From Epiperipatus broadwayi (taxonomy: Eukaryota > Onychophora > Udeonychophora > Euonychophora > Peripatidae), in contig JAQFVV010006293.1 of assembly GCA_028023455.1 (NCBI GenBank), positions 1,873,844-1,937,843 on the forward strand: a stretch of DNA of 64,000 nucleotides. The letters are read 5' to 3'. Position 1 is the stretch's first letter, and each line of letters begins with the position of its first letter. Below the pieces are notes generated by a model, which was given only the letters and a program-made list of their open reading frames with translations, did not search any database and was not told the DNA's origin. Both the position numbers and the translations under genes were made by a program. Shown here in pieces: positions 47,167 through 59,935 of this stretch.

Positions 47167-48689
47167 CTTTAAATTCTTGAATATCGAATTTATTAAATTT
47201 AAAGTTAAATATTAATATATTAGTTACAATTTTAAAAGTAAACTTTTTTTTTCTATGTGTAATTGTTTGCTAAGAGCTGCTTAGTAACCAATGGAAATCT
47301 TTTAATGTTTTAATTGCTTGGACAGAATTCAGTCAAAAAAATTTTAAAGTGTTAAAAAATAGAAAATGTTTCTTTTTAATTATAAACAATTTTTGTTTTC
47401 ATCTTAAGTTTTTATTAGTATCTATACCATTTAAGTAAAAATTGTTAGTGGCTCACAATTAAATTATCATTATAATTAAATGTATTGATTAAAGGAATAG
47501 TGTATTTTTATAATATGCAAATCAATATTTTATTTTTGTTATTCATTGTCAAATATATATATTTGAGATATAAGTTTGGTATTTTATTCTTTATCAAAGC
47601 TTTAACTGGTATTATGCTGTATTTATTTTTGTTTAATATTGATATTCTTTAGATCAATATTTTCATTTGTTTTGTTTTTGTTATAATTATTTTTTTTAAT
47701 TGAAGACTTTTTGTCATTAGAATTCTGAAACAAGATTTCAATAACAAAGAAATGTATTTATTTATTTTAAGGTCTTATCGCTATTTAAGGCTTTTATATA
47801 TCTATAAATTGAAATTAAATTAAAATTTTATTATTATTGTTGTTTGCTTGTTTTGAATTGGCTTTCTGATGAAAATAAAACTGTTAGATTAATTTCTAAA
47901 TTCGTGTTTAACAAACTATTTTAGAGAACACTTTTTATCTTTTAATATGATAACAGTTTATCACATTTAAGATTAATGAATTTTTAGGTATGAAAAGTAT
48001 GTGCAGCGGATTGCTTAGGAGGAAAAAAGGAGGATATGTTGTTGACAGATTTTTTTTTTTTTGCCTGTGTTTTGCCAAAATAATAACCATTTTGAGTCCA
48101 ATTTTTACTAGTTTTTCTTTTCGTTTTTTAAACAGCTATTACTATGAATGTTTGATTATTTGGGAAAATATGTGTGCCTCAGCATACGTTTTCATTCATT
48201 TATTATGTAATAGTAAATAATTAATATTTTAACCAGCTCTTTATAGATATGACTTACTTCTAAGTTACTTGCAACTGTGTTTCTATCATTATTATTAGTT
48301 CACAAAAAGAAGAAAAGTATAATCATTTATAATAAATATCTTTGATTTCTTTTTTTTGTCTCACCCCAATGCAAATTCATATATTTATTGTAAAAAATAA
48401 GTTGTTTTTTTAAATAAATAACTCACTTTAGAACAAAACAAAAGTCTTTTTAACAATCCATCATAAAGGGGGGAAATGATGGTGAAGGCAGTAGCATTTG
48501 CATAATCTTGCTTTATTCTTTGGCTAAGAATAGTTAGGTACTCACTTCCTGACTAATGTTGAATGATTAGCTGGATTGACTATGAGCCAACTACACAAGA
48601 ACAAAACTTAAGCTGTAATAGATATGATAGACAAATGCACTATCTCTGCATCATCCACATTCAAAAGTTATATCATATGGAAAATGTTA
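47167..48689. other. Non-coding AT-rich stretch
   Basis: No gene or element is recognised. Confidence 0.5.
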
Positions 48690-48970
48690 TCTTATTGTCA
48701 ACAGAGACAGATTAAGCAGTAAGCAAACTAAACAGCTGCATAGGGCCCTGGAATATTAAGGGGCCCCGAGATGCTAGAATGTCTTTTCATTAGGATTTGA
48801 GGAAAATTATGTTGTTGGTTTTTTTTTATATAATCAACCCTCCTACAACATGGTATTATTTAAGCTTTTGAAAGGAATTTATTTGAGTTTTGTTGGGATT
48901 CTAACTTTCAACTGGACATCAGGGGATGAAACTAATCTAGCATGAATAGGCCCAAATTAAGTAAATATAT
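48690..48970. repeat. GC-richer dispersed-repeat-like fragment
   Basis: CAGCTGCATAGGGCCCTGG and AGGGGCCCCGAGATGC around 48733-48773 contrast with the flanks. The style resembles ends of hAT-type non-autonomous elements, but I could not find paired termini. Confidence 0.25.
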
Positions 48971-49773
48971 TGTGACAGGCACTCTTGGAGTGGCCACACA
49001 TAAGGTGGCTGTAGCTTAAGCTACAACTTATGTATATAATAAAATATTAGTGTGTGTTAGTTGAGATTTATCATTATTATAATGACCATAAATTAGGTGC
49101 AAATTATGATTAATACCTTTTTTAAAATAATATTAATCAAAAATTAACTTTTTAAGTTAAATAAAAAGGTTATTAAATTGACTGATAAAAGATTGACCTA
49201 TAAATTTTTTATTGAAAACTATTTATTTATTTTTAACTTTCTATCTATCAAAGCACTCATATTAAATTTTGTAGAGACCTTTCTTAATTAACATCTTCAT
49301 CTCTCATTGTTTTTGCAACATCCCTTAATGGCAGTTAAAGTTATAGTTCAATGTTTTATTTTGATATTAAAACTGTTATTCTATATTATAAATCAATAAA
49401 TTGTACTAGATTTATTAAAAATATAAGTTTAAAAGTAAAAAAAATTTCTAAAAAATTATATTTGTACTTTACAAATACAGAAAAAAATAATGATTATAAA
49501 AAAGTGAAATATATAATGAGAATAACTTTTTTTTTATTGGATGATTATTACAATGCCAGTTAAAAAAATAAATTAATGAAGTCTTCAAGGGTTAATTGAA
49601 CTTCATTTCTAAACCTGAATGAATTATTGTTTAGTCATTATTAAGCTATGAAGTTCTGTTCTAAAAATTAACATTGCATTTATAATTATTAAAATATCAC
49701 AAAAGTTTTGTACCCTGATGGTTTGGCAGAACATTACTAATTGTAGTTTCATTTTTATTATTACTATTAATTT
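48971..49773. other. Non-coding AT-rich stretch
   Basis: No gene or element is recognised. Confidence 0.5.
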
Positions 49774-49780
49774 TATATAT

Positions 49781-49834
<54 letters not shown>
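49774..49834. repeat. Long (AT)n microsatellite
   Basis: About 60 bp of almost pure AT with one phase slip near 49790, able to form cruciform or slipped structures. Confidence 0.9.
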
Positions 49835-49835
<1 letters not shown>

Positions 49836-50667
49836 CCCACCGATGAAATATATTTGAAATACAACTAGCTCAATTAAATTTAATGCTCAATTAAAATTTG
49901 CATATTTATCTTTAATATACTTTTATATTATCATATTCTAATTAAATTTATTATCAATTATCAAAATCAATATATTTCTATAGTATGTACTAATTAAATA
50001 AGTATCTATCAAAATCATGAGACTGGAAGTAAAGTTACAAAGCAATAAGTAGATTTACATTGAATCAATATCTCCCAAGACATTCTCAATGGCATAAGAA
50101 TACTGCCACCTCCTTATTAACTTACTACTACCTCTAAGCATTCTTTGCTTTTAAAATAAAATAAACTATCTTTAATAATAATAATAATAAACAAATAAAT
50201 CTTAACTTTTAATTTTTTTAAAATATAATTAAATAATCTCAGGTTCTTCTAATTATCTTAAAGTAATGATAACTCATTAAATAAGTATGATATGGATTTT
50301 ATATCAAACCTAAATACACCTAACTTATTTTAATAATAATAATAATACTAATCTTAGAGTATAACCTAATCTTCTTATTTCTTTATATCAATAATCATTA
50401 AATAAATAATCATATGTATATCTTTTATTTTCATATAGCATCTTAATTTTGGAATAGATCAAAATCTTCTAATTCAATAATTTGTGGCAATAAATAATAT
50501 TGTACTTTTATATTATGCATTATAATTACTCTATGACCATTGTAATATAATGTAATAATGTTAATCAATTCTATAAATGATAATCAGGAAAATATTGTAT
50601 TTATTTCTAAAATAATATTAATAAATTCACATTGGCAAATATTATGTTTGTTCAAATTATCTGCTGT
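49835..50667. other. Non-coding AT-rich stretch
   Basis: It contains several (AAT)n runs near 50176-50188 and 50332-50346; otherwise nothing is recognised. Confidence 0.5.
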
Positions 50668-53088
50668 CAAATGCTGTGGTGCAAAATAATGAACTCGACA
50701 CACTTTTAAACAATCAAACAAATTTATTTACATTAACTTTGATTAAGAATTTATTTACAATATTTACAGTTCAAATTAGGAAAACAAAAAAAATAAAATA
50801 TAAGAAAATAATAATACAAAATGTTTACACTGTTATTAGCTCATACTCCTATTAAATAATCTATACATTCTTTTAAAATGCTATACTAATAATATTGAAG
50901 TATTTTTCAAACTTACACTTTAAATAATATCAGTACTTCAATTATTACAAATAAATTTATGTAAATATATTTATGTAGCATATGTAAACAATTAAACTTT
51001 ATTATTAATGCTACATCACTTAAGTATTACTGTTACTTTTTCATCATTATAGTATGTGTTCACTTTACTATTAGCATTACTTTAATAGCTAATTACAAAC
51101 TAATGTACTTTATAATGTAATAAAATACTGATTATATTTATATTTCATTTAACCAATTTATGCTACATTTTTATTAAATATCATTACATATATGTGTTGA
51201 AATAACATTTACAAATCTTCATTAATTTCAAATTAATAGTATTACATTAGATAAATTTTATGATCTTTTCTATGTAAAATTATTACTTTACTTTATGTTT
51301 ATACTACCCCTTCTTAATAATTTCTATCTACAAAAACATCCTCTAAACTTATTTAAAATTCCGGAAAACACTTTCAACTCTAAATAAATATTATTATCCA
51401 AACTATTTATACTTCACCTCTATACTTGGTAAACCTTCAATCCAACATACTCTACATAAACTTAACTTAATTTATCCAATAAACAACAGTAAATTGCTTT
51501 TAAACTACCTATTGCAATAAAATTACCCATAATAATATATTCTAATACTATACATAAAACTATCAAATTTATTACGAAAGAACATATAATTATTTCTACT
51601 TCTTATGTAGTTCATCTTTTATTTCATAAATTCAAATTATGCATATTTAAATAAACTGTCACTGCCAATATATTTATTTTTAAAATAATCATACATTCAT
51701 TCAAAATAACATATATTTGGTTGATCTAAATAAAACATATTAAATACATCAAAATTATTATTATTATACAATTTTTACCATAGATAATGAATTAATGTCC
51801 AGTCCATCTTCCAATATTCTTCGGAATTACAGCTTCATAAAATATTCACATTTATACTTACGATCATACTTTAAAATATTCTGTGTTATATTAATTATAA
51901 AACAAACTCATGCAATTAATCATTATATTATTTTTTAGTTACTATTTAAAGATATGTACCTATCTTATTTTAATAAATTAATAATATTTAATTTTTATAT
52001 TAGATAAATAAAACAGAGTTCATATTACGTGACTCCAGCGAGTTTCTTTTCCACCATAATTTTTTTAATCCTAGGCACATATTCACTAGCACACCATTTC
52101 CTGTTTCGGTCCTCACGTTTTTAAAATTTATGAAAAACGAAAACTTTTTTTAAAAATAGTTCCCACAAGAAAATAAAATAAATTAAAATAGTTTATAGGA
52201 TCCTGGTTTAGTTCTTTTAAAATATTATTCAAAAGTTATTATTTTAATTTAGTCTATAGTTTATAAAAATCTATATTTAATTATTTTTAAAATTAACTTG
52301 GACGTCCATGCATTACTTGCACATTCCATAACCAAAATATCCAGGTAAGAATAAACTTCTTTATCTATAAACGACCCGCGTTTAAATTATTTCAATATAA
52401 TAATTTTATTATATTAAGATTTTTAGCTAATTATATTCTCAATTTATTTGCCTTTTAAAATTGTCAACATTCAGTCTTTTAAACATACAGACTTAACAAG
52501 GCAAGTATTTATAAAACTACTTTCATTTTTAATATCTTTACTTAAGATATATTTTTAAATTTATAGCTTGCAAAAAATACTTTCTTTATAAAGAAGTATT
52601 TTATTCTCTAAATATCTATTTTCTAATAGTCACTAGTAATTAGCTTTTAAAATTATATACTGTCCAAAATACTACTTTTCTCCATCTCGTAATTTTCCGA
52701 ACTAATCCAGCGTTGGTCACATTTCTAAGGTAAAGTTTCCGATATATTTTCACTATATATGATGTTCCCATGACTATTTGCTTATAAATTGAGCTTCAAT
52801 TTAGAGACGATTGATAGGAAAATTTAAATTAACACTGCATGTCTATTATTTAAAACTTTTATAGATTATTTATAACGACACTCTTGTAATTTTTTAAAAA
52901 TGATTTTAGAGCATCTATAAATTTACTTAGCTATTTTTTTAATAGCACAATTAACTTGATAATTCAATCACGAAGTCCTCTCCTAACAATTGAACTAAGC
53001 TTTTATACCGGAAGAAACTTCCCATTTGATTGGTAGATTAAACAATCAACTTTGCTGGCTTATTTACATATTTACCAACAACACAAAT
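50668..53088 (-). mobile_element. Candidate solo LTR, minus orientation
   Basis: A non-coding 2.4-kb segment flanked by the 5-bp repeat CAAAT (50668-50672 and 53084-53088). On the minus strand it begins TGTTGTTGG and ends near GCACCACAGC. Soon after its start lie a CCAAT box and a TATA box at proper spacing, and an AATAAA-like signal lies near its end, at about 50733. These are features of an LTR. No primer-binding site, polypurine tract or coding region adjoins, so it would be a solo LTR. The 3' terminus is not a clean CA, which weakens the call. Confidence 0.3.
53000..53033 (-). promoter_or_regulatory. CCAAT/TATA pol II promoter
   Basis: The minus strand has CCAAT (53029-53033) and 21 bp further on TATAAAAG (53007-53000). 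Transcription would begin near 52970-52980 and run toward lower coordinates, into the candidate LTR. The sequence match is good; activity is unproven. Confidence 0.4.
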
Positions 53089-53965
53089 TAAAAATAAATA
53101 ATGACTTATTTAATATTTAATATTTATTACATTATTAAATTTCTAAAATAATCTTTATCATATATTTAAATCTATTAAACACTTTTTTAAAAAATATTCT
53201 CTTACTTGATTTTAATTTTTAACTTTTATCAAATTATTTAAAATAAACTAAGTATTTTTTATACGTTATATTTTTAAAAGCAATACTTTTAAAATCAGAT
53301 TTAATATTCTACATTGATTTATCTTTATTTTTATCTCGTGATAACTCACGTATTATTTATAAATTTTACAACATAATTTTTAAAATAGTTTTGCAACTTC
53401 ACTAAATAACTTCCATGCATGTGTGTGTATATCTAATTAACATCTGTTTTTTATAACACCAGAAACGCTTGCCATCGTCTAAAAATAAACTAACAATTGC
53501 ATTTTTTTAAATAAATATTTTTTAAATAAATAAGATATTATAATAGATTTTAAAATAATTATCCAATATTATTAAAATCAAATATTAGTCTTCTATTTAA
53601 GTACTTACAATAATTAAAATATTTATATTCTTTTATAATATTATTTTATCAACAATAAACATATGCATTTAATTTTAACTTGTCTTTTAAATACTTTAGC
53701 TTTAAATATTTATTTATTACATCTATTAATGCAGTATTGATTATGGCCATTTTTCCCAACCATATATTATAATCATCATTATTTAAAATGTCTCTCTCAA
53801 TATCAGCACAATTTTACATATCAAATACTCATAGATTGCCTTAATTAAACCCCTTGAAATATTACCATAAGCAAAATTAACATCACATATTCAAATATAT
53901 CTTAAATTTAAAATTTTTAATAGATTAGCACAAAAATTAAATGGTGACCCATACAAAAGGGCACA

Positions 53966-53989
53966 ATATATATATATATATATATATAT
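53966..53989. repeat. (AT)n microsatellite
   Basis: Twelve AT units. Confidence 0.9.
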
Positions 53990-56900
53990 CCTCTTAATTT
54001 TACATATTTGTAAGTGCAAGCTATATATAAGTCATGTGACATCTGACTTGTTATTATTACTATTATTTTTAAAGCTAAAACATATTAGAATAAAATGTAA
54101 TTATGAGAATATATCATTTTTAATAATTATTATACAAATATTTTTCACAAATAATCATACATATGTATATAAATTGGAAAGTATACCATTTTTTTTGCCA
54201 TCGCTTAGCTGCTCTCTCAAAGAATCTACCAATCAGCAGCATTGTCTCATTTGCAATACTTTCTCTGAAGAATACTGACATGTTCATATTTTTTTAAAAT
54301 TAAAAAATCAATATTTACTTTAATTTCAGTTCAAATAAATGCATAACCAGAAAAACAACTTTATAGATAGTCATGAGAGAATGAAAACAAAACTGAAAAT
54401 GACAATAGCACCATCAAATACTCTATACTATCATGCAGCTAAGAATAGTTTGGTAAAGCTAATTTTTCATAATAAATGCAAAAATCAAATATTGCATGTT
54501 GCCAAAAATGTATATAGTAGGGTTTGTAATAAAACATAGAAAATAGTCATTTTAATAGGTTCATTATATTCATCATAGAATTCCAAAAAAAAAAAAAAAA
54601 TTATATAACATTTACCTACAATAATTCATTGTTACAAAACATTAAAAAAAAAAAAAAAATTAGAAACTTGATACTTTTCATTTTTACTAGTAATCCCAAT
54701 AGCTCTGTGAGGAGTGGTTTTTTTTTTTTCTAATAAAAAAAAATTTAGTAAATTGTAATTTGGTGAAATTAGTATACCTTGTTAAATTTGAAATCGTTTC
54801 TACAAATCTCAACACTCAAAAATTGTAGTTGTGATTGAGCTAAGTGATATTAACCTGAAGAGGTATTTTATCTGTCATATTTTCAGTAATGAGCAGCAAA
54901 GTGGCTTCAGAGTGCATTCAGGGTGTAGCCAATCAACACAAACAAATAGATCATTCATTTTCTTTTTTTAGATACATAGGACCTTATGGCAGAGATCAGC
55001 TAGACTGTATTTCCCATAAGATCACACTGCCTGGTGTATGTAAAGATGTGAATACTGGGCCACTTTATTTTTGGAATTCATCTTTTAAGCTATATGATAA
55101 AATTCTTTGAAAGTCTTAAGTGCTTTTTGCTTTCATATGTATTGAAGCCATGTACATAAAGCCCAAAGTGTTTGAAGATAACTTTTTTTGCTAATTATTA
55201 TGCTTATAAAATCTGTCACAAAAACTTTTGCAAGATTGAGTACCTAGATTTTACCCTAGCATCTGAAATTGTACCTTTGTGTGTGCACAGTTTTATATGA
55301 ACACATATCCATTATGGTTCTATGCACAGACAACCTATTTGAAATTTCTCTTCCCTAGTTTTTAGGAAACATTGCTACATATCTATACATTTGATATGCA
55401 GCTTTAAAATTTACATTGTATGAATTTATAATTAATCTAATTATATAAACTATTGTAATCTTTACTTTCAATATTTGGCATTTTTTAATTTTTGTTTAAA
55501 ATAGAAACAAGATAATAAATGAAAAAAATCTAGTCCAGGCAATGGCTTTCTATAAAATAAGGATGTCTTGATATTCTATAGTATGCGCAAAAGAAATGTT
55601 TATTATCATACCAAAAATGCAGATAATTTCCAATATCATAGAAACTATTTTTTTGTTCAAATTCATGGTATTCTATAATATGTGCACTGGTAATTCCCAA
55701 TATATTAGAATTGCCCAAGCGGGTTTTTTTTATTTTCTATAGTATATTATATACAATATATGTTAGTTGTATATATAGAAATTAGTATTTTTTTTTTATC
55801 AAACAACAATTGAAAAATATATAGAATTGAATACTCACAGATAAGTGGGAACTAATCTCTAGAAGCTAAATAAAATTATCCAGTGGAAACTATATTGCAA
55901 TAATTTTTAGTGATAAAAACTCATTCAGATCTGGTCAGAAAAGTGAAATAATGACAACTGGTGTATTTATGAATGCTTCATAGTTTATAAATTCTTTTTT
56001 CTCTCTCTCTAAACTTTGTTATGAGAAATCATAGGCGCAAATCTTATTATTCTAGTTATTAAATGCACATGGCTACATAATGCAAAAATAATTGCTAAGG
56101 CTTGAATCAGCTAATATCTATTGTTTTAATAATATTCCCTAAGAACAAGAAAATGAGTAAAAAAAATTAAATATTTGGTAAATAATATTAACCATTCATT
56201 TTCAATACATTGCCATGATTCTGGTATACTGTATCAAAAGCACTTGGCAAATTGTTCATTGTGATTAATATTTTTTTAATTTATCATGATTTATACATGA
56301 AAAATAATTTACATAATTGGATAAAAACTCATAAAACAGTCAAATTTTATTGTAGAAAAAAAATAAGTGATAATATTTTCTGAAATAAGAAAATGAAAAA
56401 AAGATTCAGAATGACCTATGTTATTAGTATATACCATTTCAGTGTAAATTTGAATTGAATAAATGAATTGGTCTTAAAAAAAATTATGAGCAATATGAGA
56501 TAGTAGACTAAAATGTTTTGTCTATGAAAATTATATTTTGTGTTAAATAAAATAATAAAAAGAATAAAATGAACCTTTTATTTCTGATTGATTTTTTATA
56601 ATATTAAAACAGACATTATCTTCATATTTGACGAGTACAAAAACACATATAAGATAAATGCTTCTACATATTTAAGTTTTAAACATTTTACTGAATATAT
56701 AAATTTGAAGGTCTGATTTTAGATTTTATTAAAATCAAACTTATTTTGTACTTATGAACAAAAATCTTAAAAAAAGTACAAACATTGTTTCTTCTAACTT
56801 TTTTTTCTTCTCATTCATAGCCAAAATTAATGTAAATACATAGCAGCATATATATAGACAGTATTTTCACTGCTAAGGGTGCAAATTAACAGGTGAGTGA

Positions 56901-58877
56901 ATTAAATTGGTAACTAATCCTTACAAAATGTAAGAAAGATATCTGATACTTTATTCAAAATGGGAAGGCTCTTATGCATTTTATACACGTGCTATGTTGA
57001 GTCAGCCAATAGTATTCATTGTAATACTTGCATTCATTCTATAAATCTTAATTTAGTGAAAAAAATGATTCACTATATAATATGTGCATTGTAGAAGTTT
57101 ACACTGTAAACAATCTCCATTGCAATGAAGCCCTTCAAGGTAACTTATTATTTTTTTAAAAAAAATATTTTGAAAAAGCTTTTAATAAGATTGTGGTATT
57201 GATTGCATTTATAAAATAAGTCTTTTTAAAATTAGCTTTTGGATATCAAAAGAACTGAATACAAAATTAAGCATAAGTATATAATATTTAAAAATATTCA
57301 AAAAGAATAATGAAAAGCATTAGTAGTACTAAAACTGTCCTTTGGAAATATATAAGCACTTTCTATATTAAAATATAGAAGTAGGCTACATTTTTATGTT
57401 TCAAAAAAATGTTTGTTGCACATTTTAAGAAAAATATTTTTTAAGTTCTTTTTTTTTAATCATCACAAATCACATTTAAAGATTGTAATGAAATAAAAAT
57501 GCCCTATTGGTCAATTTTCAATAACAAATATTGAGTTTAATTTATGAAGCAATTTTGAAATTAAATGTACTGTTTTAAAATAGACTTTCTATCTGTTTTG
57601 ATGTCATGCATTCCATAGTACATTTTTAAAAAAACATTTTAATATTTAATGGTAAATAATTTTAAAATTGTTATTTACATCAGTAAAAAAAAAACTTAAA
57701 CTATTTTAATTTTGGATGTTATTTTCTTTATATAAGTGTACAGCGATTTATTCAAAAGAACAAATGATGTGTTGTTGTTTTTTTACCAGACATATATGAT
57801 CATTTTCTCTTTTTTTATTAATAAAATTTATATAATCATTTAAAAATATATGATCATTCAAACAACTTTTAACATAAATCATTTTTCATTATTTAAAAAA
57901 GTTTGATGAAAAAATGTATATATATTAAGTAGCTTAATTAACTTAATTTCAGATAATTTTATGAATTTTTAACTTTGTAAATTTTTATTTTACTTAGTAT
58001 GTCTGTTTTATTTATTTCTATATAAATATACTTAGGTTATTAGTACAAATAACAATAAAAACTTAGATACACATATATTTCCTAGCTTTTTGTGCTATAG
58101 GCTCAATTAAACAGTATTATTTCTGAGCAAATTTTGTCCCACTTATTTGATGTTTTGATATTCATTGTCTCTTTGTGCCTCCAGTTGATAACAACTATAA
58201 TTTTAAATATATATTTTTAATTATGTGGAAGAATTAGAAACTAATTAATACATGGTGTGTTGATAATATTACATTGTAATGCTAGTTTAAGGTAACTATC
58301 CATTGACATATTAAATTTTAAAATTGTGTAGTAAAAAAACAACTACTTGCAAATGAACTACCTTTTCTATGAAATCTTTGTTTCATTGTGTTACTGATTT
58401 AGTTACATTTTCTACAGTAATTATTAACTAAATCTTCTAGCTATAATTTGCCAATAAGAATTTGATTACTCTTAAACAATATGATTTATGGATGAAAGTG
58501 AAAGGATATAATTGTGATTGAAACTAAGAAGAGTTTGACTAAGCAGCAGCAGCCACAATAATTATTTTGTTTATCAAAAAATGCAGTAATAATTGTCAAT
58601 AAATAAATAAAAATAATAAAAAAAAAGGACAAAACTTAAAAAGAAATGAATAGAGAATTTCAAAGAACAGCCACTGAAGTAAAAAGTAATAGTGTAACAA
58701 TTATAAAGCTTTTAAAAATGGAAACAAGCTTGAAAACAAAATTAAAACAGTCTTTCAAAAGGGGTTCATGAAATCAAAAGCATGTTTCAACTTTAGTAGC
58801 CCTACTTATGGGCAAAGATTATTTCCATAAATAAATTTTTTATAATAGGAAAAATTTGATTAAAAATAATATGTTTG
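53990..58877. other. Non-coding AT-rich stretch
   Basis: Nearly 5 kb without a recognised gene. Frame 54889-55110 (73 aa) has fairly balanced composition, but no family match and no splice or promoter context. Poly(A) runs occur at 54584-54600 and 54644-54659. Confidence 0.45.
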
Positions 58878-59935
58878 GCCAATAAACATCACATGATCAC
58901 CATTTCTTATGCTTGCTTATAACTATTATTAAAATATGAAAAACTCTCTATACGTATTGCCATTCAGAGTAATCAGTGGATGCCAGAAGGCATGTACATA
59001 AAATCCCCATCTAGTGCCTACTCATCCAATATTTCCAGACTAGTTTCTGGCTTGTGGCCTTTGTCAGTGAGGAGCTTGGATATGAGAGCACTGCACCTAG
59101 ATCTTAGCATCTAATGCAACCCTCCAGCAGTCACCTTTTATCTCTACTTAACTACAAAACTATGAGACTTAAATTGAAAACACTATAATATTTTCAATCC
59201 AAGCTCATTAGCTTATATAATCATATAGGTCTGAACTCAGTTCAGTACCCATACATTTTGGTGACTTTGGTTTTTTAATAACCATGGCCACCACTATACT
59301 ATTGGCAGGATTGGTTTTAAGCCAATAAACATCACATGATCACCATTTCTTATGCTTGCTTATAACTGTTATTAAACAGGCAAAACTCTCCATATGTGTT
59401 GCCACTCAGTGCAAGCCAAAGTAATCAATGAATGCCAGAAGGCTTGTGCATAAAATTCCCATCTAGTTTTTCCTGTTTTAATAACAGTTATAAGCAAGCA
59501 TAAGAAATGTTCATGTGATGTTTATTGGCTTAAAACCAATCCTGCCTAATAGGATAGTGGTTGCTATCATTATTAAAGAACCAAAGTCACCAAAATGTAT
59601 GGATACTGAACTGAATTCAGATCTATAATGATTATATAAGCTAATGAGCTTGGATTGAAAATATTATAGTGTTTTCGATTTAAGTCTCATAGTATTGTAG
59701 TTAAGTAGAGATAAAAGATGGCTGCTGGAGGGTTGCATTAGATTCTAAGATTTAGGTGCAGTGCTCTCAGATCCAAGGCTCCTCACTGATGAAGGCCACA
59801 AGCCAGAAACTAGTCTAGGGATATTGGATGAGTAGGCACTAGATGGGGATTTTATGCACAAACCTTCTGCTATCCATTGATTACTCTAGTTTGCACTGAG
59901 TGGCAATAGATATAGAGAGTTTTGCCTGTTTTAAT
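58878..59935. mobile_element. Palindromic composite of 443-bp units, PLE-like
   Basis: Same architecture as 45.6-46.9 kb but unrelated sequence. A full direct unit spans 58878-59320 (starting GCCAATAAACATCACATGAT), followed by a partial one to 59467, then the inverted sequence 59468-59935. Arms 58930-59382 and 59468-59935 pair around an 85-bp spacer. The units carry a hammerhead-like motif: well preserved at 59771-59829 on the plus strand, and with a core change (CTGACAA) on the minus strand near 59015-59080. Target-site duplication was not resolved; TTTG may be a 4-bp one. No coding sequence inside. Confidence 0.65.
59771..59829 (+). ncRNA. Candidate type-I hammerhead ribozyme, family 2
   Basis: Outer stem I ATCCAA (59771-59776) pairs with TTGGAT (59824-59829), with an internal loop before the core. 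Core CTGATGA is 59786-59792. Stem II is GGC/GCC (59794-59796, 59802-59804) around CACAA. GAAA is 59806-59809. The self-complementary stem III CTAG (59810-59813) is followed by UC, giving a GUC cleavage triplet with predicted cutting after 59815. The internal loop in stem I could dock with loop II, as in natural hammerheads. The 10.1/11.1 pair is A-A instead of G-C, and one inner stem I pair is lost in this copy although the minus-strand copy near 59030 retains it. Confidence 0.55.

Noticed and set aside
54889-55110. 73-aa plus-strand frame with balanced composition
   Set aside because: No recognised family, no splice or promoter context and no neighbouring exon. A frame of this length is expected by chance in 64 kb.
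59010-59085. Minus-strand hammerhead-like copy in the first 443-bp unit
   Set aside because: The core reads CTGACAA, so the invariant G8 is changed. It is useful only as evidence for the consensus and is not listed as a ribozyme.
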